A stretch of 42,825 nucleotides of DNA. Source: Calderihabitans maritimus (GTDB lineage: Bacteria; Bacillota; KKC1; Calderihabitantales; Calderihabitantaceae). The DNA is taken from NCBI RefSeq assembly GCF_002207765.1, contig NZ_BDGJ01000005.1:1-42825 (forward strand), read 5' to 3'. The notes beneath the pieces are model-generated. The model saw only the letters and a program-made list of their open reading frames with translations, was not told the origin of the DNA and searched no databases. A program made the translations under genes and the position numbers. Of this stretch, positions 14,600-23,922 are shown in pieces (position 1 is the stretch's first letter; each line of letters opens with the position of its first letter).

Positions 14600-16621
14600 A
14601 TGGCTGCTGGACAGTTTTTTGTAATCTCCATACTTCTCTATGCGGCTGGTGCCGGTGCCTCGCTGCTATTAGGTAAAGTGGATAGGTATGCTAACTATGT
14701 TGCTTCAGTCGCTGCTCTTTTTGCTGCTCTTACCGGGATGGCGTGGGCCGTCCCGGTGGTGGCTGGAGGAGATGGTTTTACGCTGGATTTGACCGGATTC
14801 ATTCCAATTGCGAAATTGATTATTCGCGTAGATCAGTTGTCTGCCTTCATGACGCTGGCCATTTCGCTGCTGACTGCAGCTACATCCGTTTATTCGTTGT
14901 CTTACCTGGAAGAGTACAGCGGAAAGGGTAAGGGCCTTTTGGGATTTTTTATGAATGTTTTTGTTGGTTCCATGATTTTGGTGGTTACTACAGGAGATGC
15001 CTTTTATTTTCTGTTTTTCTGGGAATTAATGACTCTAGCTTCATACTTTTTGGTAAGTTTTGAACAGGAGAAAAAGGAATCAATCAATGCCGGTTTGGTT
15101 TACTTGATTATAGCCCATGTAGGTACGGCCTTGATTATGTTATCATTTCTTATTATTGCTAGCAAAACCGGCAGTTATGACTTTGCAACCTTTAAAGAGG
15201 CACCCCTTTCCGATGGATTAAAAACGCTGGCCTTCATCATGGCGTTTTTGGGTTTTGGGGCCAAAGCAGGTATTATCCCCTTACATATCTGGTTGCCTCA
15301 GGCCCACCCTGCAGCTCCATCTAACATTTCCGCTCTGATGTCGGGGGTAATGATTAAAACTGCAATTTACGGAATCATTCGCGTGGCGGTTGATTTCCTG
15401 GGAGCCTCGGATTGGTGGTGGGGCTTAGTAGTTCTGATAGCGGGTGCTGTCTCGGCCGTTTTGGGAGTGATGTATGCTTTAGTACAGCATGATTTAAAGA
15501 GATTGCTGGCCTTTCACAGTGTGGAAAACATTGGCATTATTTTGATGGGAGTAGGGGCCGGTATGCTGGGAGCTGCGCTAGATCAACCAGTACTGGCTGT
15601 CTTGGGACTCATGGCCGGGCTATACCATCTGATTAACCATGCCACTTTCAAAGGGTTGCTTTTTCTAGGAGCTGGCTCGGTTCTTTATCGTACGCACGCC
15701 AATAATATGGAGCAATTGGGCGGATTGGGCAAACGGATGCCTATTACCGCGCTGGCCTTTCTCGTTGGTGCGGCGGCTATTTCGGCTTTACCACCGTTCA
15801 ATGGTTTTGTCAGTGAATGGTATACTTATCATTCGCTATTCCTGGCTGCTAAGTTGGGCAACTGGTGGGTGACCTTAGCTGCTTCCGTTGTTATCGTGAT
15901 GCTGGCCTTTACAGGCGCCTTGGCTGTCATGTGCTTTGTTAAAGCTTATGGAGTGACCTTTGCCGGTTCGGCCCGTAGTCATTACGCCGAGACCGCTAGA
16001 GAGGTTCCGTCAACCATGATTGCAGGAATGTTTATCCTGGTGTTTGCCATCATTGCTCTTGGGATAGGTGCACCCTGGCTGGCTCCTTATTTTAGTTCCA
16101 TAGCTGCGTCTGTGTTGAACCAACCTGCGGTTCCGGCATCTTCCGGATTGATTATGTATCCAGCTATATCAAGCCAGGGCACTCTTTCTACACCGCTCAT
16201 TGCTGTGTTGTTGGTGGGTTTGGTTACTTTACCCCTGTTACTGGTATTGCTTTGGGGCGGGTTCGGTGCAGGCAAGCGAATGGATGAAGCGCCATGGGCA
16301 TGTGGATTTACATACTCGTCTCGCATGGGTTACACCGCTTCTTCTTTTGCCCAACCCCTCAGGGTGATTTTCCGGGCTATCTATGCCCCTAATACCCGCG
16401 TTAAAGGGCCGCGTTTTACTTCCCGGTCTTACTTTGAAGGGCGTGTTCACTATGAGTCCCACGCTGTTTCGTTGTGGGAGAATTACCTGTATAAACCGCT
16501 GGTGGCTGCCGTCATGAGAACGGGAACGCGTATCCAAAAGCTTCAGGCCGGCAGTATACACCTGTATTTGCTCTATATCATTATTATTTTAGTAGGCTTT
16601 TTGCTTATGGCTACGAGATAA
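14600..16621 (+). CDS. hyfB: Hydrogenase-4 membrane subunit HyfB (NuoL/Mrp antiporter-like)
   Basis: This 673-residue protein has about 16 membrane helices of the proton-conducting antiporter family. It shows the family's broken-helix lysine and histidine region (GFGAKAGIIPLHIWLPQAHP) and FFWELMTLASYFLV. A C-terminal extension (about 555-673), including a soluble loop and a last helix, resembles HyfB/HycC. It would couple hydrogenase electron flow to ion transport. ATG follows AGTAGGAGG, 7 bases after hycB. Confidence 0.93.
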   Translation: MAAGQFFVISILLYAAGAGASLLLGKVDRYANYVASVAALFAALTGMAWAVPVVAGGDGFTLDLTGFIPIAKLIIRVDQLSAFMTLAISLLTAATSVYSLSYLEEYSGKGKGLLGFFMNVFVGSMILVVTTGDAFYFLFFWELMTLASYFLVSFEQEKKESINAGLVYLIIAHVGTALIMLSFLIIASKTGSYDFATFKEAPLSDGLKTLAFIMAFLGFGAKAGIIPLHIWLPQAHPAAPSNISALMSGVMIKTAIYGIIRVAVDFLGASDWWWGLVVLIAGAVSAVLGVMYALVQHDLKRLLAFHSVENIGIILMGVGAGMLGAALDQPVLAVLGLMAGLYHLINHATFKGLLFLGAGSVLYRTHANNMEQLGGLGKRMPITALAFLVGAAAISALPPFNGFVSEWYTYHSLFLAAKLGNWWVTLAASVVIVMLAFTGALAVMCFVKAYGVTFAGSARSHYAETAREVPSTMIAGMFILVFAIIALGIGAPWLAPYFSSIAASVLNQPAVPASSGLIMYPAISSQGTLSTPLIAVLLVGLVTLPLLLVLLWGGFGAGKRMDEAPWACGFTYSSRMGYTASSFAQPLRVIFRAIYAPNTRVKGPRFTSRSYFEGRVHYESHAVSLWENYLYKPLVAAVMRTGTRIQKLQAGSIHLYLLYIIIILVGFLLMATR

Positions 16622-16637
16622 CAGGAGGTTGTTGAAT

Positions 16638-17579
16638 ATGGAATACGGCAAATTATTCCTGGTAGGAATACTGCAGGCCGCCTTGATTATGCTGACCGCC
16701 CCGCTGCTGGACGGCATATCCCGACGGGTCCGGGCCAGAATGCACAGCCGTCGAGGCTGCAGTATTTTTCAGACCTATTACGATCTTTTTAAGTTACTGA
16801 AGCGGGAGCAAACCGTTCCTCCCCAGGCCAGTTGGTTGTTCACTACCACTCCTTATATCCTGGTGGCAATCCTTCTGTTGCTGGCTATGATAATTCCGTC
16901 AATTACTTTAATTTCCCCTCTGGGTTTGGTAGGGGACTTGTTTGCGGTTTTGTATTTAATGGCTTTAATTCGATTTTTCTTTTCTCTTTCAGGGCTGGAT
17001 TCAGGGAGTACCTTTGCCGCAGCCGGTAGTAGTCGGGAAATGATGTTGGCCGTACTTATGGAGCCGGCTATGATAATGGTAATGTTGACCCTTGCTCTGT
17101 TGACAGGGTCAAGCAACCTGGGAATAATTAGTACCCAGGTAGCTTCCGGGCAAATTTCTCTGTTGAATCCTGCTTTTGGAATTGGCTTAATCGCTTTTTT
17201 CCTCGCCACTGCAGTTGAAACCGGAAAGCTACCTTTTGATTTGGCTGAAGCGGAACAGGAATTGCAGGAAGGTCCTCTTACCGAGTATTCAGGGCGGGGC
17301 TTGGCCTTAATGAAACTGGCCTTGTTAATGAAACAAGTAATTGTAATTGCTCTGTTTGTTGCTTTATTCCTTCCTTTTGGCGGTGCAGCTAACTTAAGTT
17401 TAGGTTCGTTGATTTGGGGGACCGTCATCTTCCTGGGTAAGCTGCTGGTATTTTACGTCCTGCTCGCTTTTGTAGAAAATGCCGTGGCGCGGTATCGCAT
17501 TGCCGACGTCACCACTATTACATCGTTGTCCTTTGGGATTTCTCTGATTTCCTTTGTGTTTTATCTTGTGGCGAGTTAA
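16638..17579 (+). CDS. hyfC: Hydrogenase-4 membrane subunit HyfC (NuoH-like)
   Basis: This 313-residue protein with eight membrane helices is homologous to NuoH/HycD, the subunit linking the hydrogenase arm to the membrane. Typical sequence includes RRVRARMHSRRGCSIFQTYY near the start, ETGKLPFDLAEAEQELQEG (the acidic loop near the quinone-like cavity) and VENAVARYRI near the end. I start at ATG 16638, with AGGAGG 9 bases upstream; the TTG codons at 16629 and 16632 are too close to that site. Confidence 0.93.
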   Translation: MEYGKLFLVGILQAALIMLTAPLLDGISRRVRARMHSRRGCSIFQTYYDLFKLLKREQTVPPQASWLFTTTPYILVAILLLLAMIIPSITLISPLGLVGDLFAVLYLMALIRFFFSLSGLDSGSTFAAAGSSREMMLAVLMEPAMIMVMLTLALLTGSSNLGIISTQVASGQISLLNPAFGIGLIAFFLATAVETGKLPFDLAEAEQELQEGPLTEYSGRGLALMKLALLMKQVIVIALFVALFLPFGGAANLSLGSLIWGTVIFLGKLLVFYVLLAFVENAVARYRIADVTTITSLSFGISLISFVFYLVAS

Positions 17580-17597
17580 TGTTACGGAGGGTTGAAG

Positions 17598-18248
17598 ATG
17601 ACTACTTTGCCAATTGTGAATAGCCTGTCGGTACTGCTCATCCTAACTTCCCTTTCCGTAGTAGAAAGCCGCCGGCTCAAAGTTTCAGCTTACTTTTATA
17701 GTGCCCAGTCCTTGGTTCTAATTAGTATTTTTCTCACCCTGGCAATATTGAGTGAAGCAGAACAACTTTATCTTTGGTCTGTTACCGCTTTAGTCACCAA
17801 GGCATTTTTGGTACCTTTCATTCTACTCCGGGTCATCAGGACTACTGGAGTAATCGAAGAGGAGCCCCCTCTGATCAGAACAACGTGGTCATTACTTCTC
17901 GCGGCAGTAATGGTTGGAATAGCCTTTGTCTTGGTTCAGCCGTTTCATCTTTTTGCAGTACTCAAGTACAAAACGGCTCTGGCAGTTTCCTTGGCCCACT
18001 TCTTACTGGGGCTTCACTGCATGATCACGAGGAGAAATGCCTTAAAACAGCTGCTGGGATTTTGTCTGATGGAAAACGGTTCACACCTGACTCTTGCCAT
18101 TATGGCATATAACGTGCCTAAACTCGTAGAAATCGGTATTCTTACCGACGCGGTGTTTGGTGTGCTGATTATGTCTTTGATAGCCAAAAAACTACATGAT
18201 GCGTTCGGTAGTATGGATGCAAGTCAGCTAAAAATGCTGAAAGGGTAG
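17598..18248 (+). CDS. hyfE: Hydrogenase-4 membrane subunit HyfE (NuoK-like)
   Basis: This 216-residue membrane protein matches HyfE in length and order. It has about seven helices, with the NuoK-like part in the C-terminal half (ALKQLLGFCLMENGSHLTL). ATG 17598 has GGAGG 7 bases upstream; the in-frame TTG at 17592 is too close to it. It lies between hyfC and hyfF as in E. coli hyf, but with hyfD missing. Confidence 0.88.
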   Translation: MTTLPIVNSLSVLLILTSLSVVESRRLKVSAYFYSAQSLVLISIFLTLAILSEAEQLYLWSVTALVTKAFLVPFILLRVIRTTGVIEEEPPLIRTTWSLLLAAVMVGIAFVLVQPFHLFAVLKYKTALAVSLAHFLLGLHCMITRRNALKQLLGFCLMENGSHLTLAIMAYNVPKLVEIGILTDAVFGVLIMSLIAKKLHDAFGSMDASQLKMLKG

Positions 18249-18256
18249 GTGACTTC

Positions 18257-19735
18257 ATGTCCCGAGAAGTGTTGCTCCTGATTATTTTAGCTATTCCTTT
18301 GGTGGCTGCGGCAGCTTCTTTTACGTTACGGTTGCGACGTTTCCTGGAGTTTATTCAAGTTGCCGCTAATGCAGGGGTCCTGCTTGTTACTTTTTTTCTT
18401 ATCAAAGAGGTACTCGCGGGAGGGGCGGTTAGCGCCCTGGGAGGCAACCTTAAATTGGATGAACTTTCCTCGATTTTGACTCTAATCATTGGCGGTCTAG
18501 GATTTTTACTAGGTGTATACTCAATCCCTTATTTGGCTTATGAAACCAGGCGGGGTGAGGTCACCCCCCGTGACTTAGGTCTTTACTACGGTCTGTATCA
18601 TTTGTTCATCTTAACTATGTTACTCACGGTATTATCTAACAACATCTTGATCATGTGGGTAGCATTAGAGGCCACTACTCTTGCTTCTGCGTTTTTGGTA
18701 GGCTTTTACCGGCATCGTTCATCCTTAGAAGGTGCTTGGAAGTACGTTTTGATCTGTAGTGCTGGAATCGCCTTTGCTTTGTTCGGGACCATTCTCGTTT
18801 TTGCTAATGCTTTTCAACTTACCGGGCAGGTCGAAAAAGCTACCCTGTGGACAGAGGTACTGAAGATAGCCGCGGCGATGGATCCGGTCATTCTAAAGAT
18901 GGCCTTTGTGTTTGTTTTAATTGGATTTGGCACCAAGGCTGGTTTGGTGCCCATGCATACATGGCTTCCTGATGCTCACAGCGAAGCGCCGAGTCCTGCC
19001 AGCGCGCTTCTTTCAGGGGTTCTTCTCAATTGCGGTCTCTTGCTCGTGACTCGGTATTACGCTCTGATTGGGCAGGCTATTGGTTTTACCTTCCCGCGAA
19101 CGTTATTGTTAGCTTTGGGTCTGGCTTCAGTTGTGATTGCGGCCTTCTTTATCCTGGTGCAGAAAGACATGAAGCGGATGTTGGCTTACAGCAGTATTGA
19201 AAATATGGGTATTATCGCCTTTGGACTCGGAATTGGAGGGCCAGCTGGAATAATGGCTGCTCTTACCCAAATGGTCAACCATAGCGTTACCAAGGCTCTC
19301 ATGTTTGGTGCAGCAGGAAACGTAGTTCAAAAGTTCGGAACCCGGGATACGGAGAAAATTAAAGGAGTACTGAAGATTGCCCCGGTTACGGGTCTTCTCC
19401 TGATTGCGGGCGCCCTTTCGCTAGGTGGCTCTCCACCTTTTGCCATCTTCATTAGTAAATTCCTGACGGTAACGGTTGCTCTTAAGGAAGGTTATTTGTT
19501 ATTGACGGTGATCCTACTGGCAGCGCTGGCAGTTGTCTTCGGTGCGATGTTAAATTTCGTGGTCAGAACTGTTTTTGGGGTTCCTGGGAAAGAGCATGAA
19601 AAGGGAGATCTTGGGTTAGCGATGCTAGTTCCTTTGGTAATATTATTTGTAATTATGTTGACTCTGGGTATCGGCATTCCTGAATTTTTGAACCAGTTAT
19701 TGGAGCGGTCTGCTGAAATTATCTTGGGAGGTTGA
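18257..19735 (+). CDS. hyfF: Hydrogenase-4 membrane subunit HyfF (NuoM/N-like)
   Basis: This 492-residue protein has about 14 membrane helices of the antiporter-like family. The signature GFGTKAGLVPMHTWLPDAHS carries the conserved lysine and histidine, and NILIMWVALEATTLASAFLV the conserved glutamate. Together with HyfB it gives two potential ion channels to the complex. Its stop overlaps an ATG just before hyfG, so the genes are tightly coupled. Confidence 0.92.
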   Translation: MSREVLLLIILAIPLVAAAASFTLRLRRFLEFIQVAANAGVLLVTFFLIKEVLAGGAVSALGGNLKLDELSSILTLIIGGLGFLLGVYSIPYLAYETRRGEVTPRDLGLYYGLYHLFILTMLLTVLSNNILIMWVALEATTLASAFLVGFYRHRSSLEGAWKYVLICSAGIAFALFGTILVFANAFQLTGQVEKATLWTEVLKIAAAMDPVILKMAFVFVLIGFGTKAGLVPMHTWLPDAHSEAPSPASALLSGVLLNCGLLLVTRYYALIGQAIGFTFPRTLLLALGLASVVIAAFFILVQKDMKRMLAYSSIENMGIIAFGLGIGGPAGIMAALTQMVNHSVTKALMFGAAGNVVQKFGTRDTEKIKGVLKIAPVTGLLLIAGALSLGGSPPFAIFISKFLTVTVALKEGYLLLTVILLAALAVVFGAMLNFVVRTVFGVPGKEHEKGDLGLAMLVPLVILFVIMLTLGIGIPEFLNQLLERSAEIILGG

Positions 19736-19740
19736 TGAAT

Positions 19741-21468
19741 ATGTCGCCTGGGACCCAGAATAAACGAGGAAAAAAATACCTGGACGCCTTGCGGGTGAAA
19801 TTCGGCGCTGGAGTAATTCTCGAAGAGACCTACCAAACGCCCGAACAGCTGACCATTACAGTTGACCGTAACGATCTTCCGGAAGTAGTAGCCGAACTCT
19901 ACTACAGCCACCATGGCTGGCTTTCCAGCATGGTTGGTAATGATGAGCGCAATATCAACGGGTATTTTGCCTTGTATTATGTCGTTTCCATGGAAGGCAA
20001 TAAAAATCCCCAGGATAACCTGTGGGTTACCGTCAGGACATTAATTCCTGAAAATGATCCGCAGTTTCCATCGGTCACCCCGCGGGTTCCGGCTGCCGTA
20101 TGGTACGAGCGGGAAGTTCGCGATATGTTCGGTCTAGAGCCGGTGGGCATCCCTGATGCCCGGAGGTTGGTGCTGCCCGACGACTGGCCGGACAACTTGT
20201 ATCCTCTCCGTAAGGATGCCATGGATTATCGTTACCGTCCCGAGCCTGTGGAAGAAAAGTACGATTTTATCGAGGTCGAAGGGGAGGGAATCGTGGAGGT
20301 TCCCCTGGGGCCACTTCATATTACTTCTGATGAGCCCGGGCACTTTCGTCTTTTCGTGGACGGCGAGCATATCGTAGATGCGGACTACCGTCTCTTTTAT
20401 GTGCACCGGGGCGTGGAGAAAATGGCTGAAAACCGGATGGATTATGATCAGGTTAATTTTTTAGCCGAGCGGATTTGCGGTATTTGCGGCTATACCCATA
20501 GCGTGGCTTATGCTGCCGCGGTGGAAAATGCCAACGGTATTGAAGTGCCGTTGCGGGCCCAGTATATCCGGACCATTTTGTTGGAAGTAGAGAGGCTGCA
20601 CAGCCATCTTTTAAATATCGGGTTGGTTGCTCATCTGGTGGGTTTTGATTCCGGTTTTATGCACCTTTTCCGGGTTAGAGAAAAAGCGATGAGGATGGCC
20701 GAGATCCTTACAGGCGGCCGGAAAACTTATGGTATGAACTTGATCGGTGGTGTACGCAGGGACATTTTAAGAGAAGAGAGAGAGCAAATTTTGCAATTGA
20801 TTAGAGAATTGCGTTCAGAGCTAGATGAACTGTTAGACATTCTGATAAATACTCCTAACTTTACAATGCGGACTCGTTGTGTAGGACAGCTGGAACGGGA
20901 AGTGGCCCGCGACTTCAGTCCGGTGGGTCCTAACATGCGGGGTTCCGGATATGCCAGAGATAACCGGGCAGATCATCCCTTTGGTGCTTATGAGCGGGTA
21001 CCATGGGAGGTAATTAGTAAGGACGGATGTGATGTGCTTTCCCGGGTATTGGTTCGGGTAGAGGAACTCTATCAATCTTTCCATATTATCGAAAGGTGTC
21101 TTCTGGAAATGCCTCCCGGTCCCATCCTAGTTGAAGGGTTTTCCTATAAACCTTACACCTATGCCCTGGGTGCTACCGAAGCTCCCCGCGGTGAAAATGT
21201 TCACTGGGTAATGACAGGGGATAACCAGAAACTGTACCGCTGGAGAGCTAGGGCTGCTACTTATAACAACTGGCCGTCCCTTAGGTATATGTTTAGAGGC
21301 AATACCATCTCCGATGCACCCCTGATTGTGGCCAGTATTGACCCGTGTTATTCCTGTACCGAAAGGGTTACAGTGGTTGATGTACGAAAAAGAAAGACGA
21401 AGAGCATTTCTTACAAGGAACTAGAAAACTATTGCCGGGAGCGGAAGTATTCGCCTCTTAAACTTTAG
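19741..21468 (+). CDS. hyfG: Group 4 [NiFe] hydrogenase large subunit HyfG/HycE (NuoC-NuoD fusion)
   Basis: This catalytic subunit makes H2 from protons. Residues 1-170 form a NuoC-like 30-kDa domain; the rest is the NuoD/NiFe domain. Nickel ligands are visible as RICGICGYTHS (first CxxC) and DPCYSCTERV (second CxxC). About 35 residues follow the second motif, consistent with a C-terminal peptide removed after the Arg of CTER by the HycI-type protease encoded downstream. ATG 19741 lies 9 bases after GGGAGG; the ATG at 19735 overlaps the hyfF stop but is only 3 bases from the Shine-Dalgarno site. Confidence 0.95.
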   Translation: MSPGTQNKRGKKYLDALRVKFGAGVILEETYQTPEQLTITVDRNDLPEVVAELYYSHHGWLSSMVGNDERNINGYFALYYVVSMEGNKNPQDNLWVTVRTLIPENDPQFPSVTPRVPAAVWYEREVRDMFGLEPVGIPDARRLVLPDDWPDNLYPLRKDAMDYRYRPEPVEEKYDFIEVEGEGIVEVPLGPLHITSDEPGHFRLFVDGEHIVDADYRLFYVHRGVEKMAENRMDYDQVNFLAERICGICGYTHSVAYAAAVENANGIEVPLRAQYIRTILLEVERLHSHLLNIGLVAHLVGFDSGFMHLFRVREKAMRMAEILTGGRKTYGMNLIGGVRRDILREEREQILQLIRELRSELDELLDILINTPNFTMRTRCVGQLEREVARDFSPVGPNMRGSGYARDNRADHPFGAYERVPWEVISKDGCDVLSRVLVRVEELYQSFHIIERCLLEMPPGPILVEGFSYKPYTYALGATEAPRGENVHWVMTGDNQKLYRWRARAATYNNWPSLRYMFRGNTISDAPLIVASIDPCYSCTERVTVVDVRKRKTKSISYKELENYCRERKYSPLKL

Positions 21469-21494
21469 TTCGATTCCTGAAAGGGGGCCAAAGG

Positions 21495-22049
21495 ATGTTT
21501 AAACTGCTTAAGAAAGCGCTACAGGTGGGAGAGGCTACCGTTGAATACCCTTTCAAGCCGCTGGAGGTGTCTCCCGGCTTCCGCGGGAAACCTGTTTACA
21601 ACTTTGAACAGTGTATAGCCTGCGGTGCGTGTGCGCTTGCCTGTCCCGCCAATGCTATTACTATAGAGTGTAATTTGGATGAGGGAATTAAATCCTGGAA
21701 TATCTTCTATGGCCGCTGTATTTTCTGCGGCCGTTGCGAGGAAGTCTGTCCAACAGGGGCCATCACCCTTTCGCCAGAGTTTGAGCTGGCTGCTACTACC
21801 AAGGAAGATCTTTGTTGTCGGGCGGATTTCCGGTTGGTACGGTGCCGCTCATGCGGTGAATTCTTTGCTCCGGCCAAGGAACTGGAATATATACTGGCAA
21901 ACCTGGAAAATATCGGTCTGCCGGAGACGGCAGTGGCTACCACCAGGCAGCTTCTGGAGGTTTGCCCCCAATGCAAGCGGCGGCGAGGAACCGACGCTGC
22001 GATAAAATCCCTGTATTGGTCGGGCAACCACAAGCAGGGGAGGAAATAA
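21495..22049 (+). CDS. hyfH: Hydrogenase-4 iron-sulfur subunit HyfH (NuoI/HycF-like)
   Basis: This 184-residue protein has two 4Fe-4S sites (CIACGACALACP and CIFCGRCEEVCP) and links HycB to the HyfI small subunit. A further cysteine set in the C-terminal part (CCRADFRLVRCRSCGE and CPQCKRRRG) may bind zinc, as in HycF/HyfH. ATG follows AGGGGG. It fits between the large and small hydrogenase subunits in the standard order. Confidence 0.93.
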   Translation: MFKLLKKALQVGEATVEYPFKPLEVSPGFRGKPVYNFEQCIACGACALACPANAITIECNLDEGIKSWNIFYGRCIFCGRCEEVCPTGAITLSPEFELAATTKEDLCCRADFRLVRCRSCGEFFAPAKELEYILANLENIGLPETAVATTRQLLEVCPQCKRRRGTDAAIKSLYWSGNHKQGRK

Positions 22050-22050
22050 A

Positions 22051-22830
22051 ATGACAACCGTCGAAAAAGATTTTGGCCCTCGAGAGCATGCGAAGCTAGC
22101 AGAAATGAAGGAAAAGCTTAAGAAGGTTATCAGGCGGTCGGTGTATGTATACCGGGTCGACTGTGGAGGATGTAACGGGTGCGAAATCGAAATTTTTGCA
22201 TCTATCTCCCCTGTCTATGACCCGGAAAGGCTGGGCATTAAAGTAGTTGCTTCACCACGGCATGCCGACGTGCTACTTTTTACCGGGCCTATGACTCGGC
22301 CTATGCGTCTGCCGGCGCTGAGGGCATACCGGGCGGCCCCCGATCCCAAGATTGTGGTAGCCTACGGCACCTGCGGCTGCAGCGGCGGGATCTTCCACGA
22401 TTGTTACTCGGTATGGGGCGGGGCTGACAAAATCTTTCCGGTCGATGTTTACATTCCCGGCTGCCCCCCAACGCCCGCTGCGACGCTCTACGGGATGGGA
22501 GTTGCCCTTGATATTCTCCAGCAAAAGATTAAAGGTGCGCACCATGTGGAAGACGAAGTTGTCCGGGTTCAACCGGCGCACCCGAATGTCCACCCCGACC
22601 TGCGTAAAGGTATTGAGCGGGAAGCTCGCCGTTTGTGTGGGTACTTGCAAGGCAAACAGATAGCGGATAAGTACCTGCAGTTTCTTGAAGAAGGTGATCT
22701 GCAGGCAGTTGACCGGAAGGTTAAGGAGCTTTTGAAGGATGAAAAAGACCCGCGACTGGTAGAGGTTTATTTGAAGTTACACCAGATTTTTACGGATAGC
22801 ATGGAGAGGGCGACTGGTAATGGCGGGTAA
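22051..22830 (+). CDS. hyfI: Group 4 [NiFe] hydrogenase small subunit HyfI/HycG (NuoB-like)
   Basis: This 259-residue subunit binds the proximal 4Fe-4S cluster: CGGCNGCEIEI, GTCGCSGGIFHD and PGCPPTP supply the cysteines. It receives electrons from HyfH and passes them to the nickel site. The C-terminal 90 residues are a charged helical extension (KVKELLKDEKDPRLVEVYLK). It starts 1 base after the hyfH stop, with GGGGAGG, and overlaps hycH by 11 bases. Confidence 0.94.
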   Translation: MTTVEKDFGPREHAKLAEMKEKLKKVIRRSVYVYRVDCGGCNGCEIEIFASISPVYDPERLGIKVVASPRHADVLLFTGPMTRPMRLPALRAYRAAPDPKIVVAYGTCGCSGGIFHDCYSVWGGADKIFPVDVYIPGCPPTPAATLYGMGVALDILQQKIKGAHHVEDEVVRVQPAHPNVHPDLRKGIEREARRLCGYLQGKQIADKYLQFLEEGDLQAVDRKVKELLKDEKDPRLVEVYLKLHQIFTDSMERATGNGG

Positions 22831-23218
22831 AGTTGAATTTTACCGGCTGAGTAAAAAGTTTGTTAGCGAAAAGGAAGCATCTCCACGGGTCAAGCAGTTA
22901 CAATACTATGCCTTGGCCATCGGTCATCATGTGGGAGTAGTAGACTGTCTTTCTCCCGTAATGAATATGTCGCGGGAGGAGTATTTACAATGGATAGCCA
23001 AGCTTCCTCCAGGAGAGGCCAGGCGTAAGATGGAAGGCGTAGTCAAGTGGGGAGAGGTGGAAATAACTAAAGAGCATGTGCGGTCGTTAACTAAAGTCTT
23101 GACTGGTGCTGCTCCCGCTTTCCTTCCAGAAGAGAAGAAACGGGCCGACTGCCTGTTACAGCTCCTGCGGTCTATAGAAAGGGAGCCCGCTATCTATCTG
23201 GTGGTGCGGTCTTTATGA
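22820..23218 (+). CDS. hycH: Formate hydrogenlyase maturation protein HycH
   Basis: This 132-residue soluble protein matches HycH, which assists maturation of the HycE-type large subunit. It shows the family's QYYALAIGHHVGVVDC stretch and has no metal-binding cysteine set. It is embedded by overlaps on both sides (11 bases with hyfI, 4 with hycI), as expected for a dedicated chaperone of this complex. Confidence 0.85.
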   Translation: MAGKVEFYRLSKKFVSEKEASPRVKQLQYYALAIGHHVGVVDCLSPVMNMSREEYLQWIAKLPPGEARRKMEGVVKWGEVEITKEHVRSLTKVLTGAAPAFLPEEKKRADCLLQLLRSIEREPAIYLVVRSL

Positions 23219-23685
23219 AAGGACTTATTATCACGGTGGGTAACGATATGATGGGGGATGATGGGGCCGGGCCGCTACTGGCCCGAACCCTGAAGGAATC
23301 ACCGCTCCAGGGATGGCAGGTCATCGATGGAGGTTCAGCTCCAGAAAATTACCTACACGTGGTTAACGAACTCAGGCCCGATGTGGTAGTGGTTGTGGAT
23401 GCGGCTGAGATGGGGCTTGAGCCGGGGAGCATTCGGCTTCTTTCCGAAAAAGATATAGCCAGGCAATTTATAGTGACTACGCATAACTTACCCCTCTCGA
23501 TTTTTATCGGTGCTCTCAAGGAGATAACTCCGGCAGTTTACTTTATCGGTATCCAGCCCCGGACGGTTGCCTTCGGTTTTCCTTTGTCAGCTGAAGTTGA
23601 GAGGGCAGTTGAAATTATATATAAAAAATTACAGGCCGGAAGTTTGGACTTTCCGGCTCTTGAAGACAACCGGGAGATGGGATAA
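23215..23685 (+). CDS. hycI: Hydrogenase 3-type maturation protease HycI
   Basis: This 156-residue endopeptidase removes the C-terminal peptide of the group 4 large subunit after nickel insertion. It has the family's N-terminal GNDMMGDDGAGP with the metal-binding Asp, the VVVDAAEMG motif with a second Asp, and the His in TTHNLPLS. It starts in an ATGA overlap with hycH. It is the first of three such proteases in the window and by context is specific for HyfG. Confidence 0.92.
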   Translation: MKGLIITVGNDMMGDDGAGPLLARTLKESPLQGWQVIDGGSAPENYLHVVNELRPDVVVVVDAAEMGLEPGSIRLLSEKDIARQFIVTTHNLPLSIFIGALKEITPAVYFIGIQPRTVAFGFPLSAEVERAVEIIYKKLQAGSLDFPALEDNREMG

Positions 23686-23803
23686 TGTACGAGCTTTCTA
23701 CGTCGAGTTTGACGAAGGAGACTAATGGATTGTAGTTAGGTTTCTGGAATGCCCCTTCAATTTGTTGCTACAAACTTTTCTCAGGAGTTTTGATAACCCT
23801 GTA

Positions 23804-23831
23804 TTGACAGCATGGGTGATTCTGCTATACT
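23804..23831 (+). promoter_or_regulatory. Sigma-A promoter of the PsiE-like gene
   Basis: TTGACA (23804-23809), 16-base spacer, TATACT (23826-23831). It stands about 90 bases before the TTG start of the PsiE-like gene, which it separates from the hydrogenlyase operon. Confidence 0.75.
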
Positions 23832-23922
23832 ACCGTTAGGCTTAAAAATGATTGGTGTCCTGTAGAAACTGGATACTGATGATTCTAGGAGGAGAGATTA
23901 AACGAAGGAGGGAGCAGATGTT

